From assembly GCA_910579675.1 (NCBI GenBank), contig CAJTUF010000021.1, positions 1 to 51,995 on the forward strand: 51,995 bases of DNA, written 5' to 3'. The position numbers and the translations under genes were made by a program. The notes beneath the pieces were generated by a model. The model saw only the letters and a program-made list of their open reading frames with translations, was not told the origin of the DNA and did not search any database. This DNA comes from an uncultured Muribaculaceae bacterium. GTDB lineage: Bacteria; Bacteroidota; Bacteroidia; Bacteroidales; Muribaculaceae. Positions 24,387-32,747 of this stretch are shown here, one piece after another. How positions within the stretch are numbered: the stretch's first letter is position 1; each line of letters begins with the position of its first letter.

Positions 24387-25096
24387 ACAGCTGGGCCGAA
24401 GCCCTGATCTCCGTGGCCATGCCGGCAGTGTGCGAGGTGTGCGGCAGACCGCTCACCGATGGCGAGCGCCATGTGTGTCTCACTTGCCTCACCGCGCTGC
24501 CACGTACCGGATTCCATCTATCGCCCGACAACAACGACATCCACTACCGGCTGGCCGACAACCATTGGATAGTGGATCGTGCCGCATCGATGTTTCATTA
24601 TTATCGCTCCACCCCCTCCACTGAACTCATCCTGTCGGCCAAATACCGCGGCCGACCCTCCATCCTCTCTCACTTGGCCCGCATCTATGCCGCCGAGATA
24701 AGCCCTTCGGGATTTTTCGACGGCATCGACATGATAGTCCCCGTGCCGCTCCACTGGACCCGCCGCATCTCCCGTGGATACAATCAGTCGGAATATATAG
24801 CCCGCGGACTGAGCCGCGCCACAAGGATTGCCACCAACACATCGCTCCTCACCCTGCCGCGCCGCCACTCCACCCAGACACGCCGCAGCGCCGCCGCCCG
24901 AGCCACCAATGTGGCCGACACATTCCGGGCTACAACCGCAGCACGGCGCCTCGCATCCTCCTCTCCACATATCCTGCTGGTCGACGACATCATCACCACC
25001 GGCTCGACCATGCGCGACTGCCTCAGAGCCCTCTCCTCTGCCATACCTGACGCCCGGCTAAGCGTGCTGTCGATAGGCATAGCCCACGGTCTCTGA
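24359..25096 (+). CDS. comF: ComF family phosphoribosyltransferase-like protein
   Basis: ComF-type proteins combine a zinc finger with a type I phosphoribosyltransferase fold and are linked to DNA uptake in competent bacteria; their general role is unclear. The protein of 245 residues has C25-x2-C28 (CEVCGRPL) and C40-x2-C43 (CLTC), VPVPLHWTRRISRGYNQSEY, and the PRPP loop VDDIITTGST near 207-216. The start chosen, ATG 24359, gives the zinc finger near the N-terminus; the frame is open far upstream inside recX but without similarity. Confidence 0.92.
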   Translation: MARSIVRRLNSWAEALISVAMPAVCEVCGRPLTDGERHVCLTCLTALPRTGFHLSPDNNDIHYRLADNHWIVDRAASMFHYYRSTPSTELILSAKYRGRPSILSHLARIYAAEISPSGFFDGIDMIVPVPLHWTRRISRGYNQSEYIARGLSRATRIATNTSLLTLPRRHSTQTRRSAAARATNVADTFRATTAARRLASSSPHILLVDDIITTGSTMRDCLRALSSAIPDARLSVLSIGIAHGL

Positions 25097-25166
25097 CTCC
25101 TCTACTCATCCGTCATCACCACGTTTATTGACAAATCTATTGCTTTATTAAAGAATATATCTACCA

Positions 25167-26219
25167 ATGAACATCTTCAATCATCTCATCACATCATGTC
25201 TGCTTGCTGCAACAGCGACCGGTGCTGTAGCAGCCGAGACCGAATCGGCAACCGCCGACAAGCAGAGTCTCGCAACTCTCCGCATCGAAGCACGCCTCGA
25301 CTACCAGCGCGACTGGCTCGACGGCAACACCGTTGATGGCAACAGCGGCTTCGAGGGCAAGTTTCTCAACCTTCGCCTCGACGGCAACATCACCGACAAC
25401 CTCTCCTACTCCTGGCGCCAGCGCTTCACCAAGACTATAAAGGACGGCAACTTCTTCGACGCCACCGACTGGGTATATCTCCAGTGGAACACCGGACGCT
25501 GGACCCTCGCGGGCGGCAAGCAGGTTGTGGCCATAGGCGGATGGGAATACGACCGCGCCCCCATCGACCTCTATGGCTGCTCCGTGTTCTGGAACAACAT
25601 CCCCTGCTATCAGATAGGTGGCTCGGTGGCCTATTCTCCCTCCGCTTCCGACAAGATCATGTTCCAGTTCTGCGAGAGCCCCTTCTTCACCCCCGCCAAC
25701 CGCAACATGTATGCCTACAACCTCTACTGGTCAGGCACCCACGGCTGCTTCTCTCCCCTCTGGTCGGCCAACCTCCTCGAATACGCTCCCGGACACTTCA
25801 TCAACTATATAGCCCTTGGCAATAAGTTTACCTTCGGCAAGGTGGCTCTTGAGCTCGACATCCTCAACCGTGCCTCCTCCCATCAGGTATTCTTCTTCAA
25901 AGATTGCTCCGTAATGGGCGAACTCTCATGGAAGCCCGCACCCCGCTGGCGCCTCCACGCCAAGATGACCTACGATGTGAACCATACCGACAGCGATGCC
26001 GACCTCCTCGTGCTCCCCGGCACCGAGCTCAAGATGGTGGGCGGCGGAGCTGAGTTCTACCCCTTCTCCAAAAGCCTCGGCACCCTCCGCTTCCATGCCA
26101 ACGCCTACTACTCATGGGGCCGCAACGCCAACTCGGCCGATGTGATGCAAAACAAGACCTGCATCTTCGACCTCGGCGTGAAGTGGGATATGAACCTCCT
26201 CTCGTTCAAGCGCAAGTGA
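25167..26219 (+). CDS. Porin-like outer-membrane beta-barrel protein
   Basis: The 350-residue protein has a signal peptide (SCLLAATATGAVAA) and a beta-rich body of alternating aromatic and polar strands typical of Bacteroidota porins in the phosphate-selective O/P group. It ends in a strand (FDLGVKWDMNLLSF) shaped like a barrel closure. Segments such as FEGKFLNLRLDGNITDNLSY, WVYLQWNTGRWTLAGGKQVV and MYAYNLYWSG support this. The substrate is not visible. It precedes a Gate-domain inner-membrane protein by 29 bases, so the two may form an outer/inner uptake pair; this is inference. Confidence 0.8.
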   Translation: MNIFNHLITSCLLAATATGAVAAETESATADKQSLATLRIEARLDYQRDWLDGNTVDGNSGFEGKFLNLRLDGNITDNLSYSWRQRFTKTIKDGNFFDATDWVYLQWNTGRWTLAGGKQVVAIGGWEYDRAPIDLYGCSVFWNNIPCYQIGGSVAYSPSASDKIMFQFCESPFFTPANRNMYAYNLYWSGTHGCFSPLWSANLLEYAPGHFINYIALGNKFTFGKVALELDILNRASSHQVFFFKDCSVMGELSWKPAPRWRLHAKMTYDVNHTDSDADLLVLPGTELKMVGGGAEFYPFSKSLGTLRFHANAYYSWGRNANSADVMQNKTCIFDLGVKWDMNLLSFKRK

Positions 26220-26248
26220 TCCATCATCTGTAATAAAGTCTACCTATC

Positions 26249-27466
26249 ATGGAAATACAGGAAAATATCACCGAGCCGCAGGCTGGGGCAACCCCACGTC
26301 GCCGCTCCATCACCTCCTACGTGCCCAGCGGCATAATATGCCTCGCAGTAGTGTTTGGCCTATTCTACTTCATTGGAGTGAAGATGGGTGTGGCCAATAT
26401 GCTCAACACCATCATGCACACCGCCCACGACCTGCTCCTCAACACAGTGTTCTATCTCATGGGCATCTGCGTGGTCACCGGCGCCCTCGGACGCCTCTTC
26501 GTCGAGTTTGGCGTAGTGAGCCTCATCGAGAAGCTCCTCCGTCCCCTCATGGGCCCGCTCTTCCGGCTCCCCGGTGTTGCAGCCCTCGGCGCAGTCATGA
26601 CCTTCCTTTCCGACAATCCTGCCATCATCTCCTTGGCTCAGGACAAACGCTTCGGCTCCTACTTCAAGAAATTCCAGTACATCTCGCTCACCAACTTCGG
26701 CACCGCCTTCGGCATGGGCCTTCTGGTGATGGTGTTTATGATGGGGCAGGGCTTCTTCCTCGCCCCCCTCATCGGTTTCGTGGGAGCATTCTTCGGGTGT
26801 GTGGTGTCGACCCGCATCATGCAGCATTTCGTGATCCGCAACTATCCCGAATACCTCCACGAGAGCGCCATCGTGGCTGAGAAGACCCCCGGCAACCCGC
26901 TTGGCAATCCAGAGCAGGATCTGGCTCCCGAGAAAGCTCCCGAGAAGTCGCTCTTCATCCGCATCCTCAACTCTCTCCTCGACGGTGGCCGCACAGGCGT
27001 CGACGTAGGCATCGCCATCATCCCCGGCGTGCTCATCATCTCCACGCTTGTCATGATCCTCACTTTTGGCCCGTCGTCGTCGGGTGCCTACACCGGAGCA
27101 GCCTATGAAGGCATCGAGATCCTCCCCTGGCTCGCATCCAAGATCAATTTTGTGTTTGAGTGGCTCTTCGGATTCCATGACCCCCACCTCGTGGCATTCC
27201 CCATCACTGCCCTCGGTGCCGTGGGCGCGGCCCTCAGCCTCGTGCCCAACTTCATAGCCCAGGGCTGGGCCGACGGAAACGCCATCGCAGTGTTCACCGC
27301 CATAGGTATGTGCTGGAGCGGCTACCTCTCCACCCACACCGCCATGCTCGACTCGCTCGGCTACCGCGAACTCACCCCCAAGGCCATCCTCGCCCACACC
27401 ATCGGCGGCCTCTTCGCAGCTCTCGTGGCCCACGGCCTCTACGTCCTCGTCACCCTCTTCCTCTGA
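26249..27466 (+). CDS. Gate-domain (nucleoside-recognition) inner-membrane protein
   Basis: The 405-residue polytopic membrane protein resembles the CD0519/CD1768 group with nucleoside-recognition Gate domains. The first Gate half is near residues 45-190, with MGICVVTGALGRLF and VMTFLSDNPAIISLAQDKRF. The second half is near 225-405, with DGGRTGVDVGIAIIPGVLII and STHTAMLDSLGYREL. A hydrophilic loop at about 205-235 separates them. The family is presumed to transport small solutes, but the substrate is not known. It is the second gene after the porin and is followed by more than 400 bases without a protein gene. Confidence 0.82.
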   Translation: MEIQENITEPQAGATPRRRSITSYVPSGIICLAVVFGLFYFIGVKMGVANMLNTIMHTAHDLLLNTVFYLMGICVVTGALGRLFVEFGVVSLIEKLLRPLMGPLFRLPGVAALGAVMTFLSDNPAIISLAQDKRFGSYFKKFQYISLTNFGTAFGMGLLVMVFMMGQGFFLAPLIGFVGAFFGCVVSTRIMQHFVIRNYPEYLHESAIVAEKTPGNPLGNPEQDLAPEKAPEKSLFIRILNSLLDGGRTGVDVGIAIIPGVLIISTLVMILTFGPSSSGAYTGAAYEGIEILPWLASKINFVFEWLFGFHDPHLVAFPITALGAVGAALSLVPNFIAQGWADGNAIAVFTAIGMCWSGYLSTHTAMLDSLGYRELTPKAILAHTIGGLFAALVAHGLYVLVTLFL

Positions 27467-27659
27467 TGCGGGGCCTAAATACTCTTTAACATTTTTTAAT
27501 TTTATTGGCTTTTGTCGTTTTTTTGACCGTTTTGGCTTTACAAAATGCCACCTCAATAGCCTCAGACGCCATTTTAAGCCGCCCTTCGGACGCCGCCTCA
27601 CTTGCAAAGAGTCAGAGTGCGCGCCGAGGGGCGACTTGCATTGTTTGAAATAAATGATG
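27467..27659. other. Intergenic stretch before the small RNA gene
   Basis: I see no reading frame with coding character here. The first 80 bases are T-rich, with no clear hairpin for termination of the Gate-domain gene. TTTG/TTG sequences at 27636-27647 lie at about -33 relative to the following TACCTTTG. Confidence 0.4.
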
Positions 27660-27667
27660 TACCTTTG
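27660..27667 (+). promoter_or_regulatory. Promoter element of a small RNA gene
   Basis: TACCTTTG, with a TTG at 27636-27638 (21-base spacing), fits the Bacteroidota consensus. No reading frame begins before the terminator at 27816, so this promoter should make a non-coding transcript. Confidence 0.7.
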
Positions 27668-27672
27668 CAGTG

Positions 27673-27850
27673 AAATCTCATACGGAAACGTAGATGGCCC
27701 CCTGATGATGGGCGCCATACTATCTTCTAAACAGAAAACGGCATGACAGAATAGTGTAATAAGATTAGACTTTTTTGATAACAATCCACTGACGTTAAGT
27801 ACTATGTGTAAGTAGCAAAGGATGCCCGTGAGGGTCTCCTTTGTTATTTT
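27673..27850 (+). ncRNA. Predicted free-standing small RNA, about 180 nt
   Basis: The transcript lies between its own promoter and an intrinsic terminator, upstream of the separate dnaG promoter. It can fold into three successive local hairpins. One is TACG-GAAA-CGTA (27681-27692). The second is ATGGC/GCCAT with inner CCC/GGG (27694-27718). The third has an 8-bp stem, ACTA/TAGT plus TTCT/AGAA (27719-27755). A T-run follows at 27771-27776. The terminator (27816-27843) has a GTGA tetraloop and TTATTTTT. The size fits 6S RNA or another Bacteroidales RNA family, but I recognise no signature and cannot assign one. No start codon with a credible frame is present. Confidence 0.6.
27816..27850 (+). 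terminator. Terminator of the small RNA gene
   Basis: CAAAGGA (27816-27822) pairs with TCCTTTG (27837-27843), with an inner GCCC/GGGT stem closed by a GTGA tetraloop, followed by TTATTTTT. It ends just before the -7 element of the dnaG promoter. Confidence 0.8.
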
Positions 27851-27866
27851 TATACGTTTTTTTCAT

Positions 27867-27874
27867 TACCTTTG
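27867..27874 (+). promoter_or_regulatory. TAnnTTTG element of dnaG
   Basis: TACCTTTG lies 8 bases before the dnaG ATG, implying a very short leader. A TTTG at 27840-27843, within the preceding terminator arm, is 23 bases upstream, slightly beyond the usual spacing. Confidence 0.6.
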
Positions 27875-27882
27875 CACCCGAT

Positions 27883-30105
27883 ATGAAAAGAATCGACCGC
27901 GCAACTGTGCAACGCATCCTCGACACCGCCGACATTGTCGACGTGGTGAGCGACTTCGTCAAGCTCAAGCGAAGAGGCTCGGGCTATATAGGCCTATGCC
28001 CTTTCCACAACGAGCGCACCCCGTCGTTTTCTGTCAGCAAGACCCGAAACATATGCAAGTGCTTCTCCTGCGGGCAGGGTGGCAGTCCTGTCAACTTCAT
28101 CATGCTCCATGAGCAGATGAGCTACAATGAGGCTCTGCGCTATCTCGCCCGGAAATACAATATCGAGATAAAGGAGGAGGAGATGACCGACGACGAGCGC
28201 CGGGCTGCATCGGAGCGCGAGTCGGTGCTTGCGGTCAACGAATGGGCCCTCTCGCGCTTCGAGGAGTGGATGACCTCTACCCCCGAGGGGCAGAGCGTTG
28301 GCCTGGCCTATTTCCGCGAGAGAGGCATCAACGACGAGATGATACGCCGATTCCACCTCGGCTACGCCCTCGAAGCCCGCGACGCTATGGCCTCCGAGGC
28401 AATCGCTGCCGGGTTCTTCACCGACCAGATTGTGGCTGCAGGAATTGCCTACGCACCAGAGGGAGGTGGCCCGCTGCGCGACCGATTCCGTGGCCGTGTG
28501 ATCTATCCAGTCTTTACCATATCAGGCAAACCGGTGGCTTTCGGCGGACGCACCTTGCGGTCTGACAAGAAGATCGCAAAATATGTCAACTCTCCCGAAA
28601 ACGCCGCCTACTCCAAGAGCCGCGAGCTATACGGTCTATATCAAGCCAAGCGTGGCATCGTGGCCCGCGACAAGTGCATTCTCGTCGAGGGCTACATGGA
28701 TGTCATTTCGATGCACCAGAGCGGCATCGACAATGTGGTGGCCTCGTCAGGCACCTCGCTCACCTACGGACAGATCCGCCTCATCCACCGGTTCACCGAA
28801 AATGTGACGGTGATCTACGACTCCGACCCCGCCGGCATCAAGGCCGCTCTACGCTCGGTCGATATGCTCCTGTCAGAAGGGATGAAGATCAAGATTCTGC
28901 TACTACCCGATGGCGACGATCCCGACTCTTTTGCCCAGACACACTCCTCGGCCGAAGTAGAGCAATATATCGCCGACCATGAGACCGACTTCATACGCTT
29001 CAAGACCCGGATTCTTCTGGCCGACGCCGGCGACGATCCCATTGCCCGGAGCAAGGTGATATCCGACATAGCAAGGTCTATCTCGGTGATACCCGACGAG
29101 ATTCTGCGCACCAACTATATATCCGACTGTGCCAGGTCTCTGGCATTTGACGAGAAGGTGCTTGCTCTTCAGGTGGCGCGGCTGAGGGCCGAAAATGCCG
29201 GCAAACAAGCCGAAGAGGAGGCCCGCGAGAGAGCACGCGCCTCGATCGCCCCTGAACAGGATGCTCCTGCTCCTGCCCCAGCCGCCACTACACCACCTCC
29301 GGGCGATGTGGCGGGCGGATCTGCCGCCCCCGCCCCGGCCGCCATCGCCGCACCTCATGCCGCAGAGCTGCGCGCCGTGGAGCGAGAGCTCGCACGCTAT
29401 ATCACCCGCTACGCAATGGTGCCATGCTTCCTCGCCGAACTCGACGATCAAGGCAACACAGCCCCCATGACCGTAGTGGAATATATCGATGCCGAGCTGC
29501 GCTACGACGAGATCACATTTGCCAACCCCGACATAAGAGCTCTCTTCGACTCGGCCTTGGGACTCCTGCCAGCCTACCGCGAGGCCAGATCGCAAGCCGA
29601 GATCCACGCCGCCGAGCATGAAGCCACTTCTCTTGCCCAAGGCATCGAGGTCATAGGACGCGACCACGCCGCCGAGGGCATAGCAGGTATCGAACGTGCC
29701 GAGACCGCCCTTCGAGAGCGCCTCGCAGCTGAGAAAAATGCCGAGCTCGATCTGTTCGACTCCCGATATGCCGAGCACATCCTCATATCGAGCCCCGACG
29801 ACGCCATACGCACCCTTGCCAACGACCTCGTGGCCGACCGCCACCGCCTGAGCAAGATCCACACAAAATATGCCCACGTGGAAACCGAGCGCGAGCGCCT
29901 CTCCATACTTGTCCCGAGAGCCGTATATGAGCTCAAATATGCTCTCCTTGAGCTCCAGCTGCGCGACATGTCGCGACGACTCGCCCTCTCAGGCAGCGAC
30001 TTCGAGGCCCAGACCTCCATCCTCAAAGCCATCCAGGAGCTAAGCGAAGTGCGCAAGCAACTCGCCCGCTACCTCGGCGAACGAACCCTCTCCGCCCGCC
30101 GCTGA
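27883..30105 (+). CDS. dnaG: DNA primase
   Basis: DnaG makes RNA primers for replication. The protein of 740 residues has an N-terminal zinc finger (CPFHNERTPSFSVSK, then CKCFSCGQGG) and the polymerase core with YPVFTISGKPVAFGGRTL. The TOPRIM domain has LVEGYMDVISMHQSG, IYDSDPAGIKAALR and PDGDDPDSF, supplying the acidic metal ligands. A Pro/Ala-rich linker of about 50 residues (near 465-510) leads to a C-terminal helical domain that should contact the DnaB helicase. The frame opens at 27841, but the start at 27883 matches MKRIDRATVQRILDTADIVD of the family. It is longer than the roughly 580-residue E. coli protein because of the linker and tail. Confidence 0.96.
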   Translation: MKRIDRATVQRILDTADIVDVVSDFVKLKRRGSGYIGLCPFHNERTPSFSVSKTRNICKCFSCGQGGSPVNFIMLHEQMSYNEALRYLARKYNIEIKEEEMTDDERRAASERESVLAVNEWALSRFEEWMTSTPEGQSVGLAYFRERGINDEMIRRFHLGYALEARDAMASEAIAAGFFTDQIVAAGIAYAPEGGGPLRDRFRGRVIYPVFTISGKPVAFGGRTLRSDKKIAKYVNSPENAAYSKSRELYGLYQAKRGIVARDKCILVEGYMDVISMHQSGIDNVVASSGTSLTYGQIRLIHRFTENVTVIYDSDPAGIKAALRSVDMLLSEGMKIKILLLPDGDDPDSFAQTHSSAEVEQYIADHETDFIRFKTRILLADAGDDPIARSKVISDIARSISVIPDEILRTNYISDCARSLAFDEKVLALQVARLRAENAGKQAEEEARERARASIAPEQDAPAPAPAATTPPPGDVAGGSAAPAPAAIAAPHAAELRAVERELARYITRYAMVPCFLAELDDQGNTAPMTVVEYIDAELRYDEITFANPDIRALFDSALGLLPAYREARSQAEIHAAEHEATSLAQGIEVIGRDHAAEGIAGIERAETALRERLAAEKNAELDLFDSRYAEHILISSPDDAIRTLANDLVADRHRLSKIHTKYAHVETERERLSILVPRAVYELKYALLELQLRDMSRRLALSGSDFEAQTSILKAIQELSEVRKQLARYLGERTLSARR

Positions 30106-30167
30106 TCCTGGCTTAATCCATCTCAAACAAGCCAACTACATTATCCATAATCATTAACTCACTTAAC

Positions 30168-31055
30168 ATGATTGATCCGATATTCGTTTTCTCACGTATC
30201 CAATTCGATGTTGCAGCTGCTATCAAAGCGGCCAACGGTAGATTACACATAGATGATGCACTTATAATCGCCGGCACGCCTTGCGTATTAGTCGACTTTG
30301 CCAATGTCCCCGACCGAAAACTGAAATATATCGCCAGAGCTATGCGGTATTTCTTTAGACGAAACCCTCGTTATACGCAGTTTACTAAACAAGCTGTTGA
30401 AGAAGGTCTGCGTAAAGACTGGTTGCCTAATCTTGATTTTGAGGAAAAACGTCAGATGCTATCTGATTTTAAGATGACACCCGGCGTTGATGCAGATGGA
30501 TATATCATTTGTAATGAAGATATTGTCAACCGTCTTACAGAAAAGGAACATCCTGACCTCGAGACTTATGGCAAAAACAGCTATACTCGTGTAAACCTTA
30601 ATGGTCCGACCAGACGCCTCCGCAATTCTTCTACCGCAGAGATATTTTATAATCTCGTTGATAGCGAAGGATACACTACCACACCTCTGAATATCACTGC
30701 AGATGAATGGTATGCCATAATTCGAGATACCTCTCCTCTTATAAAAGAGTATCTCGCAGCCTATATACAGATCCCGGATTTGATCGCAAGTCCAAAGGAA
30801 GTCGAGCAAATGTTTAATTTGCTCCCCGACTGTATCAACGCCCGCAATACCTCTTTAGGCAAAAGAGCACAGATGATGCTTGACATAGAGGTTTACGACA
30901 CCGACGATAACACCAAAAGGTGCTACTGGTCTACTCCAATATTGAAAGGACGTCAGGAAGATGGCCTATTCCGTTGGATAATGCGACCGGAGCTTATCGA
31001 AGCCGCAATGCGGCTCTCTAAAGAGGAAAAGTGGGATCTGCCTCAACGCTCATAA
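30168..31055 (+). CDS. Protein of unknown function in an AT-rich two-gene island
   Basis: I do not recognise this 295-residue protein. It has no signal peptide and no membrane segment and looks cytoplasmic, mixed alpha/beta. Notable segments are LIIAGTPCVLVDFANVPDRK, AMRYFFRRNPRYTQFTKQAV and RVNLNGPTRRLRNSSTAEIF. Base composition is clearly poorer in GC than dnaG before it or the DUF4254 gene after it, and codon choice is more A/T-ending, which suggests recent transfer. The next gene starts seven bases later, so the two are probably one transcript. I found no consensus promoter in the 62 bases after dnaG. Confidence 0.8.
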   Translation: MIDPIFVFSRIQFDVAAAIKAANGRLHIDDALIIAGTPCVLVDFANVPDRKLKYIARAMRYFFRRNPRYTQFTKQAVEEGLRKDWLPNLDFEEKRQMLSDFKMTPGVDADGYIICNEDIVNRLTEKEHPDLETYGKNSYTRVNLNGPTRRLRNSSTAEIFYNLVDSEGYTTTPLNITADEWYAIIRDTSPLIKEYLAAYIQIPDLIASPKEVEQMFNLLPDCINARNTSLGKRAQMMLDIEVYDTDDNTKRCYWSTPILKGRQEDGLFRWIMRPELIEAAMRLSKEEKWDLPQRS

Positions 31056-31062
31056 TCACGAC

Positions 31063-31893
31063 ATGGATATCTCCGACGATAAGAAACTGGCAGCAGAAAA
31101 GATTTTGAAATTTGTCGATAAATATCTTGAAGGCGATATTGACAAGATTACAACTTTTCCATTGTCAAAACTACTCCACGACAAAGAATTCGGCTGCCCT
31201 TCTAATAGATCATTCGACTGCGACGATACAGAGTTGATGCGCTGTATTTATGTCCTTATATTTTCAGATGTATGGCCTTGCCTCTCGTTTGAAACTCTTG
31301 GAAACTATACTTATAGAGGCGACACGATGAATACCTACAACACATTGTTCGGAAAACCTAACTATCACAATGGTATATGGCATCCGGGACTCAATAAGTT
31401 CCATCCATCAGATAGTCTGAAAAAGAAAGTTGTGGATTTCCACTTAAAAGGATACAATCTCATTGGCAATATGGTAGTTCTTCCTAATATAGAGTTTGAG
31501 GGCAAAACAATCAATCGATATCGGGGGTGCAATCATACTCATGATTTCTTTGACCGATTCCTATATGATTTGAAGTCAGCATTAATTAAAGCACCCGATT
31601 GCGATATTACGCTCCACAATCTGGTGAAAGCAAATGCTCTGTATCTCTATCCATTCTTGAATCAGTCGGGATTCAAAGTGTTGTCGTCGAAGCTATTTTT
31701 TGAAGATTACCTTGATAGCGACTTGAATCCAGTTGTTTCATCCAAAGCTTTCTACTATTGGATCAAAGATGTGACGTCCGAGGCTTATTTGGAGGAAGCA
31801 GATCGCTATATTGATTTTGCGAATAAGACAATCGAACATAGAGGTCGACACATGTTGAAAATACTCAAGGATCAGTTGTGTATCTTTAAGTAG
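31063..31893 (+). CDS. Protein of unknown function, possibly DUF6994-like
   Basis: The 276-residue protein is the second gene of the AT-rich island. It has no signal peptide. The middle contains DTMNTYNTLFG, GYNLIGNMVVLPNIEFEGK, then NRYRGCNHTHDFFDRFLYDL. This order (GN/GM-x-P, RG, D-x-F-D) loosely recalls proteins of the DUF6994 family from memory, which gives no function. A C-terminal helical segment contains SEAYLEEADRYIDFANKTI. Gene pairing and composition suggest a horizontally acquired cassette, but a defence, immunity or metabolic role cannot be decided from the sequence. Confidence 0.78.
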   Translation: MDISDDKKLAAEKILKFVDKYLEGDIDKITTFPLSKLLHDKEFGCPSNRSFDCDDTELMRCIYVLIFSDVWPCLSFETLGNYTYRGDTMNTYNTLFGKPNYHNGIWHPGLNKFHPSDSLKKKVVDFHLKGYNLIGNMVVLPNIEFEGKTINRYRGCNHTHDFFDRFLYDLKSALIKAPDCDITLHNLVKANALYLYPFLNQSGFKVLSSKLFFEDYLDSDLNPVVSSKAFYYWIKDVTSEAYLEEADRYIDFANKTIEHRGRHMLKILKDQLCIFK

Positions 31894-32015
31894 TTGGCAA
31901 AACAATCAATTGAGACTTCAATAGTATGCTAAGGCGATTAGCGACATGTAGGGTGGATGGATGAGGCAGAGGGAGCTGTTTTTAGCGCCGGAGGGCGAGC
32001 TTTCACTATGCCATG

Positions 32016-32047
32016 TTTGGTTGGGTCGGTGAGTTTTTGTATTTTTG
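32016..32047 (+). promoter_or_regulatory. Bacteroidota promoter of the DUF4254-GT9-ruvB genes
   Basis: TTTG at 32016-32019 is followed after 20 bases by TATTTTTG at 32040-32047, a full consensus match 63 bases before the ATG at 32111. Its presence shows that the downstream genes are independent of the AT-rich island. Confidence 0.85.
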
Positions 32048-32110
32048 TGATGCGGATAGGCCGCAGCGGCCTCCGATTTATCATATCACACTCAACCACA
32101 TCCCTCATAT

Positions 32111-32719
32111 ATGAGCTTCGCTCTCAACGCCTTCAACATTTTTGCCGACACCACGGCCGCATACCACACCACCGACAATGTCGACTCCCCCTTTGCCAAT
32201 CCTCATCCGGCAGGATCGGTAGAGCATCTCCTTGCCGAAAAAAATTGGGTCGATGCTGTGCAGTGGCATCTTGAAGATATTATCCGCGACCCTGCTATTG
32301 ACCCCGTCGAAGCCCTCGCCCTGAAGCGCCGCATCGACCGGTCAAATCAGGTGCGCACCGACATGGTTGAAGACCTCGACTCATATTTCCGCGACCGCTA
32401 TGCCACAGTGACCACCGCCCCCGACGCAACCATCAACACCGAAAGCCCCGCCTGGGCCCTCGACCGCCTCAGCATCCTCGCGCTCAAGATCTACCACATG
32501 GCCATCGAGGCTGCGCGCACCGACGCTTCCGAAGAGCACAGGGCCCGCTGCGCCGCCAAGCTCGCCGTGCTTGAGGAGCAGCGTGCCGACCTCATCGCAG
32601 CCATCGACACCCTCCTCGACGATTTTGCCGCCGGCCGCAAATACATGAAGGTTTACCGTCAGATGAAAATGTACAACGATCCGGCCACCAATCCGGTGCT
32701 CTACTCATCGGGCAAGTAA
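32111..32719 (+). CDS. DUF4254 domain protein
   Basis: This 202-residue, mostly helical cytoplasmic protein fits DUF4254, a Bacteroidota family commonly next to heptosyltransferase-like GT9 genes. Segments are LLAEKNWVDAVQWHLEDIIR, ALKRRIDRSNQVRTDMVEDL, DRLSILALKIYHMAIEA and GRKYMKVYRQMKMYNDP. The function is unknown; the steady pairing with GT9 suggests a part in lipopolysaccharide or surface glycan assembly. The GT9 gene starts 28 bases downstream. Confidence 0.88.
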   Translation: MSFALNAFNIFADTTAAYHTTDNVDSPFANPHPAGSVEHLLAEKNWVDAVQWHLEDIIRDPAIDPVEALALKRRIDRSNQVRTDMVEDLDSYFRDRYATVTTAPDATINTESPAWALDRLSILALKIYHMAIEAARTDASEEHRARCAAKLAVLEEQRADLIAAIDTLLDDFAAGRKYMKVYRQMKMYNDPATNPVLYSSGK

Positions 32720-32747
32720 GCGCGCCGCCCGACACCCCCCTTAAGTC

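Noticed and set aside
26360..27784. Minus-strand open frame of 474 codons opposite the Gate-domain gene
   Set aside because: It is rich in Glu, Gly, His and Asp, as expected from the antisense of a hydrophobic membrane protein, and has no domain or promoter.
27668..27791. A closing stem CAGTG/CACTG joining the whole small RNA
   Set aside because: The left arm directly follows the -7 element, so most of it probably lies before the transcription start. It was not used as support for the RNA structure.
31957..32274. Open frame before the DUF4254 gene
   Set aside because: It spans the consensus promoter at 32016-32047 and overlaps the real gene in another frame; no family features.
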